This document shows, piece by piece, positions 1 through 8,570 of a DNA stretch of 35,085 bases. Location: assembly GCA_964548045.1 (NCBI GenBank), contig CAZJQZ010000006.1, positions 1-35,085 on the forward strand. Reading direction: 5' to 3'. The number at the start of each line of letters is the position of its first letter. Position 1 is the first letter of the stretch. The position numbers and the translations under genes are program-made. The notes beneath the pieces are model-generated. The model made no database searches. It was given only the letters and a program-made list of their open reading frames with translations, and was not told the DNA's origin. This DNA is from JBGLNL01 sp964548045. Lineage in GTDB: Bacteria; Chloroflexota; Dehalococcoidia; SZUA-161; SpSt-899.

Positions 1-177
1 TAATATTCGGGGGATAATAAGGATGACAGAGAAACGTTTACTTTGTTGTAATATCCAGAGGACCTACCCTCAAGCCATGTTAGTTCAGAACAATTGAAAT
101 CTATCGCGCAATTCTGAGAAGACGATCACATCCCGAATCCGATATTTCTTCCCGTCGATTCCTATCACGCCACAGGG

Positions 178-208
178 TTCACAAATATCCATTTCTTTCT
201 GCTATAAT
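178..208 (+). promoter_or_regulatory. Candidate promoter for polA
   Basis: An extended -10 element, TGC followed by a perfect TATAAT at 203-208, lies 68 bases before the polA start. The best -35 match is TTCACA at 178-183, with a long spacer of 19 bases. The extended -10 may compensate for the weak -35. This is seen by eye only. Confidence 0.5.
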
Positions 209-275
209 GCAATTAATCGTAATCCTCAGGGAGTGCCGCATCCCAAAGTTATATTCTAAGTCAACAGGATAACCC

Positions 276-2990
276 ATGATATCCCGGAAACCGCTGCTTC
301 TCCTTTTCGACGGGCATGCGCTCATCCATCGTGGTTTTCATGCCCTGCCCGGGCTTTCCACTAAAGATGGGCAACCCACCGGAGCTGTTTTTGGCTTTGC
401 CAGCATGCTTTTGAAAGTACTGGAGCAATTCAACCCCGAACATTGCATCGTGACCTTCGATAGCGCCGCTCCCACATTCAGGCACGTCCAGTTTGAAGAT
501 TACAAAACCCACCGACCCAAAGCGCCTGATGAACTAATAGCACAATTCGGGCTGGTCAGGGAACTGGTGAAGGCACTTAACATTCCTGCCTTTGAGGTAG
601 AAGGCTACGAAGCCGATGATATTCTCGGCACACTCAGTCAGCAGGCCAGCAACCTGGGATTGGAAACAATCATAGTCACCGGCGATACTGATATGCTGCA
701 ACTTGTTTCCCCAACCGTGCATGTCATGTTGCCCCGCCCCAGAAAGCCGTTCAGCGAGATGCAACTCTACGACGAAGAAGCTGTCCGGCAAAAATATGAA
801 TTGGCGCCAAAGCAGATCGCCGATCTCAAAGGTCTGGCCGGCGATTCTTCGGACAATATCCCCGGCGTGCCTGGAGTTGGACAGAAGACCGCCTCAAAAC
901 TGTTGGCGGAATTTGCTACCATCGACGGGATTTACCGGCAAATCGATGCGGTAACCCCTGCCAAGCTTCAACAGAAGCTGCGCGAGAATGAGAGCCTGGC
1001 CAGGCAAAGTAAGACACTGGCAACAATCATCACGGATGTCCCCATAAGTTTCGATCTCTCAACCACCGGTATCTGTGATTATGATCGAGAGAAAGTCATT
1101 GAGCTATTTCGCAAACTGGAATTCCACAGTCTGTTGAATAAACTGCCGGCCACGGATGTTGAAAGCCCTCCTGTATCAATCGGAAAAAGTGAGGGCCCAA
1201 CTGACTATTCAATTGTAGATACTGCAGAAAAACTCGATGCGCTGATGGATGACCTCTCCGCCGCCAGCGCGCTGGCAATCGATACCGAAACAACCAGCAA
1301 ACAGGCAAGGCACGCCAGTCTGGTGGGAATCTCGCTTTCCACAGCGCAGGGAAAAGCATGGTACATTCCTGTCGGACATATCGGGCAAGGTGAACAGCTT
1401 CCACTTTCGCAGGTCTCAGCCAAGCTGCAACCGGTACTGGCCAATCCTCAACTTTCCAAAATCGCGCAAAATGCCAAATACGACCTCACCGTGCTCTCCC
1501 GGTACGGACTGGAAATTGAGAACCTTGGCTTCGATACCATGATCGCCGCCCATCTACTGGGAGAAAAGGCGCTGGGACTCAAACAGCTCACCTTCGGCAA
1601 ACTGGGGATAGAGATGACCCCCATAACCGAACTCATCGGATCGGGAAGCAAACAAATATCAATGGCAAATGTAGCTATCGCACAGGCCGCCGACTACGCC
1701 TGCGCCGATGCCGATATGACTCTTAGGTTATGTCAACTGCTGGAGCCTGATTTAAAAAAGGACGGGCTATGGGACCTATTCACCGAAGTCGAGATGCCAC
1801 TGGTTCCCATATTACGTCAACTGGAAGAAAACGGGATAGCGCTGGATACCGATTTACTGGCCAGCATGTCGGAAGAGCTGGCCCGAGAAATACAGAAAAT
1901 CGAGGCCGAGATATACGCCTGGGTTGGCCACGAATTCAATCTGAATTCCAACCAGCAGCTTGGCAAAGTTCTCTTTGATGAATTGAAGTTGCCTCCTTCC
2001 CGCAAAACAAAAACCGGCTACTCCACAGATGCTGCCGTCCTGGAAAGCCTGAGAGGGATTCATCCTGTGATCGGGTATATTCTCGATTACCGCCAGTTCT
2101 CCAAGCTTAAATCGACCTACGTTGATGCCCTCCCCGCACTGGTCGATCCGAACACAGGCAGGGTTCACACCAGTTTCAATCAGACGGTCACGGCCACCGG
2201 AAGGCTTTCCTCGAGCGACCCTAATCTGCAAAATATCCCCGTTCGCACCGATATCGGAAAGAAAATCAGGCAGGCATTCATCGCCCCGGGTGATGACTAC
2301 ACCCTGCTGGGGGCAGATTACTCCCAGGTCGAACTCCGAGTACTGGCCTATCTTTCCCAGGATACTAATCTTCTGGCCGCCTTCGCCAACGACGAAGATA
2401 TACACGCCGCCACTGCTGCCCAAGTCTTCAACGTGCCCGCCACAGAGGTAACCCCGGAAAAGAGACGGATCGCCAAAGTGGTGAATTTCGGCGTGATCTA
2501 CGGCATGAGTGACTATGGACTGGAACAGGCAACCAGTCTTTCGAGGCAGGAAGCGGCTGAATTCATCGCATCCTATTTCGCCAAATACAGCGGAGTCAAA
2601 GAGTATCTCAATTCCACCAGGCAACATGCCATCGAAAAGGGATATGTCCAAACCGTGCTGGGCAGAAGGCGTTATATCCCGGAGATCACTTCTTCCAATT
2701 ATCAGGTTCGGCAGGCAGCCGAACGGATGGCTATAAACATGCCGGTTCAGGGCACCGCTGCCGATATCATCAAACTGGCCATGATCAGGATTCAGAACGA
2801 GATGAACCTCCGCAATTTTAAGAGCAGAATAATCCTTCAGGTGCATGATGAACTCCTCTTTGAAGTGCCGGGAGAGGAAATCGAGCCAATGAAACAACTG
2901 GTTCAAGAAATCATGCCCCAAGCTATGGAAATCGGCATACCTTTAAAAGTGGATACAAAATCAGGCCGAAACTGGGGAGAAGCGGAATAG
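276..2990 (+). CDS. polA: DNA polymerase I
   Basis: Full-length family A DNA polymerase (904 aa) for gap filling and Okazaki fragment processing in the cytoplasm. The N-terminal 5'-nuclease domain (about 1-290) shows DGHALIHRG, TGDTDMLQ and GDSSDNIPGVPG. The 3'-5' exonuclease domain (about 310-490) keeps its acidic residues: DTE near residue 336, NAKYD, and YACAD. It therefore looks proofreading-competent, unlike many bacterial PolA proteins with a dead exonuclease domain. The polymerase domain has motif A DYSQVELR (near 680), motif B RRIAKVVNFGVIYG (near 729) and motif C VHDE (near 855). The ATG follows an AGGAT ribosome site. A terminator lies just downstream, so it is probably transcribed alone from the promoter at 178-208. 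Confidence 0.98.
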   Translation: MISRKPLLLLFDGHALIHRGFHALPGLSTKDGQPTGAVFGFASMLLKVLEQFNPEHCIVTFDSAAPTFRHVQFEDYKTHRPKAPDELIAQFGLVRELVKALNIPAFEVEGYEADDILGTLSQQASNLGLETIIVTGDTDMLQLVSPTVHVMLPRPRKPFSEMQLYDEEAVRQKYELAPKQIADLKGLAGDSSDNIPGVPGVGQKTASKLLAEFATIDGIYRQIDAVTPAKLQQKLRENESLARQSKTLATIITDVPISFDLSTTGICDYDREKVIELFRKLEFHSLLNKLPATDVESPPVSIGKSEGPTDYSIVDTAEKLDALMDDLSAASALAIDTETTSKQARHASLVGISLSTAQGKAWYIPVGHIGQGEQLPLSQVSAKLQPVLANPQLSKIAQNAKYDLTVLSRYGLEIENLGFDTMIAAHLLGEKALGLKQLTFGKLGIEMTPITELIGSGSKQISMANVAIAQAADYACADADMTLRLCQLLEPDLKKDGLWDLFTEVEMPLVPILRQLEENGIALDTDLLASMSEELAREIQKIEAEIYAWVGHEFNLNSNQQLGKVLFDELKLPPSRKTKTGYSTDAAVLESLRGIHPVIGYILDYRQFSKLKSTYVDALPALVDPNTGRVHTSFNQTVTATGRLSSSDPNLQNIPVRTDIGKKIRQAFIAPGDDYTLLGADYSQVELRVLAYLSQDTNLLAAFANDEDIHAATAAQVFNVPATEVTPEKRRIAKVVNFGVIYGMSDYGLEQATSLSRQEAAEFIASYFAKYSGVKEYLNSTRQHAIEKGYVQTVLGRRRYIPEITSSNYQVRQAAERMAINMPVQGTAADIIKLAMIRIQNEMNLRNFKSRIILQVHDELLFEVPGEEIEPMKQLVQEIMPQAMEIGIPLKVDTKSGRNWGEAE

Positions 2991-2995
2991 ACCTA

Positions 2996-3025
2996 TTCAC
3001 AAGAGACGGGAATTCGTTGTATAAT
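2996..3025 (+). promoter_or_regulatory. Candidate upstream promoter of the greA leader
   Basis: TTCACA at 2996-3001 and a perfect TATAAT at 3020-3025 are separated by 18 bases, just after the polA stop. Transcription from here would run straight into the hairpin and T-tract at 3046-3073, giving an RNA of about 40 bases unless the terminator is read through. Confidence 0.4.
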
Positions 3026-3045
3026 AAGCTGCAATTAAAAATCGG

Positions 3046-3073
3046 CTGAGGGTCAATGGCTCTCAGTTTTTTT
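3046..3073 (+). terminator. Intrinsic terminator or attenuator between polA and greA
   Basis: The stem pairs CTGAGGGT (3046-3053) with GGCTCTCAG (3058-3066), including two wobble pairs, around a tetraloop. Seven T residues follow at 3067-3073. It can end polA transcription and can also attenuate any transcript started at 2996-3025. Confidence 0.7.
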
Positions 3074-3113
3074 GATTTCAGTTCATACATTATGATTCAT
3101 TTTCATGCCATAT

Positions 3114-3142
3114 TTGCAAACGGCAAATCTTTCACGTAAAAT
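3114..3142 (+). promoter_or_regulatory. Candidate proximal promoter of the greA-lysS-serS operon
   Basis: TTGCAA at 3114-3119 and TAAAAT at 3137-3142 have an ideal 17-base spacer and lie 33 bases before the greA ATG, downstream of the terminator. An ATTTGC/GCAAAT inverted repeat overlaps the -35 box. Confidence 0.5.
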
Positions 3143-3175
3143 TCAGAAATAACTTTTTGGAAGAGGGGAAACTGC

Positions 3176-3652
3176 ATGCCTGAAGAAAAAGTGCTTTTAA
3201 CTGCCGAAGGGGTAAAGAATCTCAAAGCCGAACTGGATGAACTCCTTGAAACCCGTCGCCCTGATGTGCTGGAAAAACTCCAGCGAGTAAAGGAACGGGC
3301 TGACACTGCCGACAGCGCTGAATATGAGGAAGTCCAAAACGAACAGGTAATCGTCGAAAGCCGAATCGCCGAACTGGAGCGGATGCTCAAAGACGCCGAA
3401 GTGGTGGCGATGGAAAAAGCCCGCGCCACGGAAGTCAAATTTGGTTACAAGGTTATTGTGCAAAATGAAGCAGGCGATAAAATAAAGTACGCTATCGTAG
3501 GAAGCCCTGAAAGCAATCCAAGTGAGGGGAAAATATCCAACGAATCCCCGGTAGGAAAAGCTCTGCTGGGCAAACGGCCGGGTGACGAAGTGCAGATAGA
3601 GGCACCCAAAGGCACCATCAAACTAAAAATAGTGTCTATCGCCAAAAAGTAG
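3176..3652 (+). CDS. greA: Transcription elongation factor GreA
   Basis: GreA (158 aa, normal length) rescues backtracked RNA polymerase by inserting its coiled coil into the secondary channel and stimulating transcript cleavage. The N-terminal antiparallel coiled coil spans about 1-78 and the C-terminal FKBP-like domain about 80-158. The tip loop reads ADTADSAEY (42-50 region), so the two acids that coordinate magnesium are D43 and D46. Many GreA proteins have GDLxENAEY here, so the second acid is Asp rather than Glu, a conservative change. The ATG follows a GAGGGG ribosome site. It leads an operon, with only 5 bases between its stop and lysS. Confidence 0.97.
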   Translation: MPEEKVLLTAEGVKNLKAELDELLETRRPDVLEKLQRVKERADTADSAEYEEVQNEQVIVESRIAELERMLKDAEVVAMEKARATEVKFGYKVIVQNEAGDKIKYAIVGSPESNPSEGKISNESPVGKALLGKRPGDEVQIEAPKGTIKLKIVSIAKK

Positions 3653-3657
3653 GACCT

Positions 3658-5130
3658 GTGACGGAAAGAAAGGAAGAGCAGACTCAAAGCCGGCTCGATA
3701 AACTCCAGCGGATCAGGGCACTGGGCATAAATCCTTATCCCGCTCGATACAACCGCACCCATTCAGCGCAGCAAGCTATCGCCCTATTCCGGGAAAATGA
3801 AGACAACCTCGAAACTGTGAAAGTAGCTGGCCGTATCACAGCAATGCGATTAATGGGCAAGGCCAGTTTCACAGATATCAGGGATGGTTCCGGAAGGATA
3901 CAGGTTTACTTCAAAAAGGACGACCTTGGAGAAGAGAAGTACGAATTCCTGCACAATCTGGATATGGGTGATTTCATCGGGGTCGAAGGCACTCTCTTTC
4001 AAACCCGAACCGGAGAGATAACCATCAAGGTTTCCGAATTTGATTTCCTTTCCAAGTCGTTGCAGCCTCTGCCGGAGAAATGGCACGGTCTCACCGACGT
4101 GGAGAAGCGTTATCGGCAGCGGTACCTCGATCTAATTTCCAACGAAGATGTACGGAATATCTTCCAGAAGCGATCTGAGATAATTTCAGCCATGCGCCGT
4201 TTTCTGGAGAATGCAGGCTTCATGGAAGTGGAAACACCGATATTACAGTCAGTTGCCGCCGGGGCTCTGGCCAAACCGTTTGCCACTCATCATAATACTC
4301 TGGATCGCGATCTCTTTTTGCGAATCGCCACGGAACTTCACCTCAAACGGCTGATTATTGGCGGATTTGAAAAGGTGTTCGAAATCGGCCGGGTGTTCCG
4401 CAACGAAGGCATTTCCATCAAGCATAACCCGGAATTCACCACGATGGAAAGCTATCAGGCCTACGCCGATTATGCTGAAGTGATGAACATGACAGAGAAT
4501 ATGATTTCCTCCATCGCACAGGAAGTGATTGGTTCAACTCAAGTCAAGTCCGGAGAGGAAACGATTGACTTTGCCCCTCCGTGGCCGCGTATCCCGCTAC
4601 GTGATGCTATCAAAGAAAAAAGCGGCATTGATTTCGAAGAATTTCCCGATGCCCCTTCGCTGGAAGCAGAAATCCGGCAAAGCGGAATCGCGGTTGATGA
4701 AGGCTTAAGCTGGGGAAAACTGGTCGATCATCTGCTCTCCGAGAAGGTGGAACCGAATTTGATCCAGCCAACATTCCTGATTGACTACCCGGTTGAACTC
4801 TCCCCACTGGCCAAAAGGAAAACCGAAGCAGAACACCTGGTGGAGCGATTCGAAGCATTCTGCGGGGGAATGGAGATCGCCAACGCCTTTTCCGAATTGA
4901 ACGATCCGCAGGATCAGCGGGCCCGCTTTGAAGATCAGGAGCGGATGCGCGCCGAATTCGGAGATGACGAGATGGAAAGAACAGACACCGATTTCCTCAC
5001 GGCTCTTGAGCACGGCATGCCCCCAACCGGCGGACTTGGCATCGGGATAGACCGGCTGGTGATGCTGCTAACAGGGCAGCATTCCATCCGCGAAGTAATT
5101 CTATTTCCGCAACTGAGATCCAAGGAGTAA
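3658..5130 (+). CDS. lysS: Lysyl-tRNA synthetase, class II
   Basis: Charges tRNA-Lys in the cytoplasm. The 490-aa length is normal for bacterial LysS. An OB-fold anticodon-binding domain covers roughly 50-150. The class II catalytic core follows, with motif 1 around FLENAGFMEVETPIL, motif 2 FRNEGISIKHNPEFTTMES (near 246) and motif 3 GGLGIGIDRLVMLLT (near 461). The start is GTG at 3658, five bases after greA, and no better in-frame ATG precedes the conserved N-terminal helix. It is co-transcribed with greA and serS; the serS ribosome site overlaps the end of this gene. Confidence 0.98.
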   Translation: MTERKEEQTQSRLDKLQRIRALGINPYPARYNRTHSAQQAIALFRENEDNLETVKVAGRITAMRLMGKASFTDIRDGSGRIQVYFKKDDLGEEKYEFLHNLDMGDFIGVEGTLFQTRTGEITIKVSEFDFLSKSLQPLPEKWHGLTDVEKRYRQRYLDLISNEDVRNIFQKRSEIISAMRRFLENAGFMEVETPILQSVAAGALAKPFATHHNTLDRDLFLRIATELHLKRLIIGGFEKVFEIGRVFRNEGISIKHNPEFTTMESYQAYADYAEVMNMTENMISSIAQEVIGSTQVKSGEETIDFAPPWPRIPLRDAIKEKSGIDFEEFPDAPSLEAEIRQSGIAVDEGLSWGKLVDHLLSEKVEPNLIQPTFLIDYPVELSPLAKRKTEAEHLVERFEAFCGGMEIANAFSELNDPQDQRARFEDQERMRAEFGDDEMERTDTDFLTALEHGMPPTGGLGIGIDRLVMLLTGQHSIREVILFPQLRSKE

Positions 5131-5135
5131 TTTTC

Positions 5136-6395
5136 ATGCTGTCCATACAGTTCATCCGGCAGAATCCTGACATGGTCAAAGAAGCACTGTCCAAACGCAA
5201 CGACGCTGCGCCCATTGACGAAATTCTTCAAATCGATTCCGACCACCGCAAGTTCACACAGGAGATCGATACCTTACGCGAGCAGCGCAACAAGGTTAGC
5301 AAAGAGATCGGCCAGATGAAAGAGAAATCCCCGGAAATGATCGCAGAGATGCGGCAGGTGGGAGAGAGAATAAAGTCACTGGAGCAGGAAGCAGCAAATC
5401 TCTCTGAGCAGCTTAGCGACCAGCTTCTGCGTATTCCCAACATCCCGCAGGATAGCGTTCCGGTTGGGGAAGATGAAAGCGGAAACCGGGTCGCCCGGCA
5501 CTGGGGAGAGCAGCCCAAATTTAATTTTGAACCAAAGCCTCACTGGGAACTGGGCGAAGCGCTGGACATTATCGATTTCGAGCGAGGAGTCAAGCTTTCC
5601 GGCACCCGGTTTTATGTCCTCAAGGGACTTGGAGCCCGACTGCAACGGGCTTTGATCGATTTCATGCTCGATCTGCACACAGGTGAGCATGGCTATCTCG
5701 AAACATATCCGCCGTTCATGGTCAAGGCGGAATGTGCTCTCGGATCGGGAAACCTGCCCAAATTCGCCGACCATCTGTATCATGATGCGGAAGAGGATTT
5801 CTGGTTCGTGCCAACTGCAGAAGTCCCGCTAACAAATCTCTATCGTGATGAAATTATTGAGCCTGGCACTTTGCCGCTCTATCACGTTGCCCACACCGCC
5901 TGCTTCCGGAGGGAAAAGATGTCGGCAGGAAAGGACGTTCGCGGCATCAAGCGGGGCCATCAATTCGATAAAGTAGAACTCTACAAATTCGTCGAGCCGG
6001 AAACCTCCAACGACGAGCTGGAAAAGATGCTCGATAATGCCGAAATGGTGGCACAAAAGCTGGGCTTGCCCTATCGAATACTGGAACTCTGCACCGGAGA
6101 TATCGGCTTTGCCTCCTCAAAGTCATACGACATCGAGATGTGGGCTGCCGGTTGTGGTGAATGGCTGGAGGTCAGTTCCTGCTCCAATTGCCTCGATTTC
6201 CAGGCCCGTCGGGCCAACGTCCGCTACCGACCCGAAAAAGGCGCCAAACCCCAGTTTCCCCACACTCTCAACGGTTCCGGTCTGGCGCTTCCTCGAGTGG
6301 TCATAGCGGTGCTGGAAAACTACCAGCAGGCCGATGGAACCATCGTGGTACCTGAAGTGCTTCGATCGTACATGGGAACGGATATTATCAAATAG
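5136..6395 (+). CDS. serS: Seryl-tRNA synthetase
   Basis: Charges tRNA-Ser (and tRNA-Sec where present). The N-terminal long coiled-coil arm that contacts the tRNA variable arm covers about 25-105. The class II core contains the motif 2 region ACFRREKMSAGKDVRG (near 254) and motif 3 LNGSGLALPRVV (near 377). The length of 419 aa is typical. An AAGGAG ribosome site lies inside the last codons of lysS, so translation is probably coupled. Confidence 0.98.
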   Translation: MLSIQFIRQNPDMVKEALSKRNDAAPIDEILQIDSDHRKFTQEIDTLREQRNKVSKEIGQMKEKSPEMIAEMRQVGERIKSLEQEAANLSEQLSDQLLRIPNIPQDSVPVGEDESGNRVARHWGEQPKFNFEPKPHWELGEALDIIDFERGVKLSGTRFYVLKGLGARLQRALIDFMLDLHTGEHGYLETYPPFMVKAECALGSGNLPKFADHLYHDAEEDFWFVPTAEVPLTNLYRDEIIEPGTLPLYHVAHTACFRREKMSAGKDVRGIKRGHQFDKVELYKFVEPETSNDELEKMLDNAEMVAQKLGLPYRILELCTGDIGFASSKSYDIEMWAAGCGEWLEVSSCSNCLDFQARRANVRYRPEKGAKPQFPHTLNGSGLALPRVVIAVLENYQQADGTIVVPEVLRSYMGTDIIK

Positions 6396-6405
6396 TGTGG
6401 ATCAA

Positions 6406-7488
6406 ATGCGAATTCTGGCAAATGACATTGGAGGATTAACTCAGGATATCATCCTCTTCGATACCACGCAGACTATCGAAAACTGCGTCAAGATGATCAT
6501 GCCATCGCCAACCTTTAATCTGGCACGTAAGATCAGAACAGCGACTCACAATAAGAAAGCTATATTTTTCACCGGCGTGAATATGGGAGGCGGGCCATCA
6601 AAAAAGGCTCTCGCCGCTCACTTGAAAGCCGGGCTTCAAGCCTGCGCTACCGCTGAAGCAGCGGCAACCTTCGACGATGATCTCGAACAGGTAATCCAAA
6701 TGGGAGTGAACATCATCAGTGAAAATGAAGCTCCCGACGAGGCTGCCAGAATCGAGACCAGAGACCTTGACCTAATCGCGGTGGAGAAAGCACTGGCTGC
6801 TTTCGAAGTCGATACTCATCTGGACGCTGTGGCAATCGCCGTCCTTGACCACGGAGCTGCACCCCGCGGTGTGAGCGACCGTGCATTCCGATTCCAGTGC
6901 TTGCAGGAAACAGTTAAGAAGCGAAGAAATCTGATCGATTTCGCCTACCTGGCCGATGAGATACCTGATCATCTCACCCGGATGAAAGCGGTGGCGCAAA
7001 GCGAACTGGAAAGAGATTTGCCGTTACTGGTAATGGATACTCCTGTAGCTGCCGCCATCGGAGCCATCGAAGACGCCACGGTGGCCGGAAATACGCACCG
7101 GGTAATCGTCAACGTAGGCAACTTTCACACACTGGCTTTCCACTTGCAAGGGAGCACTATTCTGGGTTTCTTTGAGCATCACACCAAGCTGCTCAACGGG
7201 AAGAAAATAGACAATCTAGTCGCCAGACTGGTCAGCGGGGAACTCACCAACGAAGAGGTTTTCAACGATGACGGACACGGCTGCCTCATCCTCGAAAGCA
7301 GCAGCATAATTCCTTTTGTGACCGTGACCGGCCCGCAACGCCACTTAATGAGCGAATCAAGGTTCAATCCGCACTTCGCCGCGCCGTATGGAGATATGAT
7401 GCTGACCGGCTGTTTCGGGCTGGTGAGAGCCTTCGCTCAAAAGTCGGATGAACTCCGAGAGGAAATCGAAAGATCATTATCGCCGTAG
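6406..7488 (+). CDS. DUF1786 family protein, function unknown
   Basis: This 360-aa protein resembles the DUF1786/COG4012 family, which is often labelled a pyruvate formate-lyase activating enzyme without a radical-SAM cysteine motif to support that name. I see no CxxxCxxC here. The N-terminus NDIGGLTQDIILFD resembles the glycine-rich phosphate-1 loop of ASKHA-fold ATPases, and VIVNVGNFHTLAF could be a second loop; this fold assignment is inference. The ATG at 6406 (MRILANDIGG) fits the family. A GTG at 6397 is possible, and a longer reading from 6334 would overlap serS by 62 bases. It is the last gene of the greA-lysS-serS operon. Its TAG stop lies inside a perfect palindrome. Confidence 0.8.
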   Translation: MRILANDIGGLTQDIILFDTTQTIENCVKMIMPSPTFNLARKIRTATHNKKAIFFTGVNMGGGPSKKALAAHLKAGLQACATAEAAATFDDDLEQVIQMGVNIISENEAPDEAARIETRDLDLIAVEKALAAFEVDTHLDAVAIAVLDHGAAPRGVSDRAFRFQCLQETVKKRRNLIDFAYLADEIPDHLTRMKAVAQSELERDLPLLVMDTPVAAAIGAIEDATVAGNTHRVIVNVGNFHTLAFHLQGSTILGFFEHHTKLLNGKKIDNLVARLVSGELTNEEVFNDDGHGCLILESSSIIPFVTVTGPQRHLMSESRFNPHFAAPYGDMMLTGCFGLVRAFAQKSDELREEIERSLSP

Positions 7489-7512
7489 GGTCACGTTGCA
7501 ACGTGACCCTAC
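7485..7512. repeat. Perfect 28-bp palindrome joining two convergent stop codons
   Basis: Each 14-base half is the exact reverse complement of the other, centred on GTTGCAAC, with GTAGGGTCACG on the left and CGTGACCCTAC on the right. The TAG at 7486-7488 ends the plus-strand DUF1786 gene. The complementary TAG at 7511-7509 ends the minus-strand zinc-ribbon gene. There is no T-tract, so it is not a classical intrinsic terminator. It shares its GTAGGG/CCCTAC ends with elements at 9445-9463 and 12325-12350. Confidence 0.85.
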
Positions 7513-8504
7513 ATGGTGAACCGGGATTTGCATTCCTTACACCGATACCGCTGCTTCCCACCGCTAAACCCGTTTTTCACAACATTTTCGCTGTTGCATT
7601 TAGAGCAAACTATGATTGTGGAGTGATCCCCATTTTCGGGCTCATCAGGAGTTTCGGGAGGTGAATCAACCTCACTCCAGGTCTTATCCGAACCCAGTTC
7701 GCTCCTGAGTTCGCCAATCCGCTTTTCCCACATCTGGTGCCGCGATCGAGTGGCATGAAGGTCCTCTTCAATCTGCTCAATCTCATACATGTGAGAGAGT
7801 AACTTGGCAGTCAGGGCCGCTTCCGACAACACCGAATTCGATGATTCCAGTTGCGAACAAAGCATTCCCATAGATTTCAGGCGTTCTTCATCAATCCCGC
7901 TGGAGCCCGGCCTGAGTTGCTCAAGCTCATTACTGAGAGTGGTCGCCTTTCCACAGAGTGCCCTCAGTTCACTGATCTTTGTCACCATGTCCGAATCGGC
8001 AGAAGGCACTTCACCAATGACAGCCAGAAGATTCTCAGCTATAGCCATCTCCTGACATGACAAATCAACTTGCGAAGGATTCCCACCACGCGGTCCTACA
8101 TATGTGGCCACCGCCAGGTTTTGGCCATCACCTGTCAGGTGATCATCCAGTGATTTCACTCCCTCCAAAAGGCTCTCCATTCTCCCTCCATCCGGCGTGC
8201 CGGAAAGAGCCATCAGGGATTCTTCAATCAAGTGCTGGGCCTCAGATACTTTCAGCTTAGCATCCGACACAGCTTGCCAAAGTGTTCTAACGTCTGCTAT
8301 TTTCTCGTGTTGATAGTGCAGCTTGTTCTGAAGTTCATCGAGGGCTTCATTGGAGATTTCATAGCACCACTGTTCGGTTTGCGCCAGAACTTCCCGGGGA
8401 TTTCCTTCCCATGAGCACGGTTTGCTTAGAAGTCGCGCTACTTCCGCAGTGAAGTCATGTATCTTAGATTCAACTCCAGTTGCCACAACCCCTTCGGCAC
8501 TCAT
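7509..8504 (-). CDS. Helical protein with C-terminal IS1 InsA-like zinc ribbon
   Basis: I do not recognise this 331-aa protein as a whole. Residues 1-280 are predicted mostly helical and acidic, with coiled-coil-like stretches and no signal peptide or membrane segment. The last 35 residues form a zinc ribbon with C300, C303, C322 and C325 and the wording VVKNGFSGGKQRYRCKEC, which closely resembles the InsA-type zinc domain of IS1-family transposases. No helix-turn-helix or DDE domain follows, so it is not itself a transposase. The ATG follows AAGGAT. It lies 66 bases after the other unknown helical gene and is probably co-transcribed with it. A role in nucleic-acid binding is only inference. 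Confidence 0.7.
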   Translation of the reverse strand: MSAEGVVATGVESKIHDFTAEVARLLSKPCSWEGNPREVLAQTEQWCYEISNEALDELQNKLHYQHEKIADVRTLWQAVSDAKLKVSEAQHLIEESLMALSGTPDGGRMESLLEGVKSLDDHLTGDGQNLAVATYVGPRGGNPSQVDLSCQEMAIAENLLAVIGEVPSADSDMVTKISELRALCGKATTLSNELEQLRPGSSGIDEERLKSMGMLCSQLESSNSVLSEAALTAKLLSHMYEIEQIEEDLHATRSRHQMWEKRIGELRSELGSDKTWSEVDSPPETPDEPENGDHSTIIVCSKCNSENVVKNGFSGGKQRYRCKECKSRFTM

Positions 8505-8570
8505 TTTATTCCATCCTTATTCAGGCCCCGCTAAGCAACATCTTGAGAAATGCATATCGATCGCTCCGGG

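Noticed and set aside
85..192. Minus-strand 35-codon ORF upstream of polA (starts MDICEPCGVIG)
   Set aside because: It has a CxxC but no ribosome site, a stop just before its ATG, and no family I recognise. Its start lies inside the polA promoter region. Left out as unsupported.
1854..2921. 355-codon open frame antisense to polA
   Set aside because: It mirrors the polA coding frame, has no ribosome site or recognisable domain, and polA is fully conserved on the other strand.
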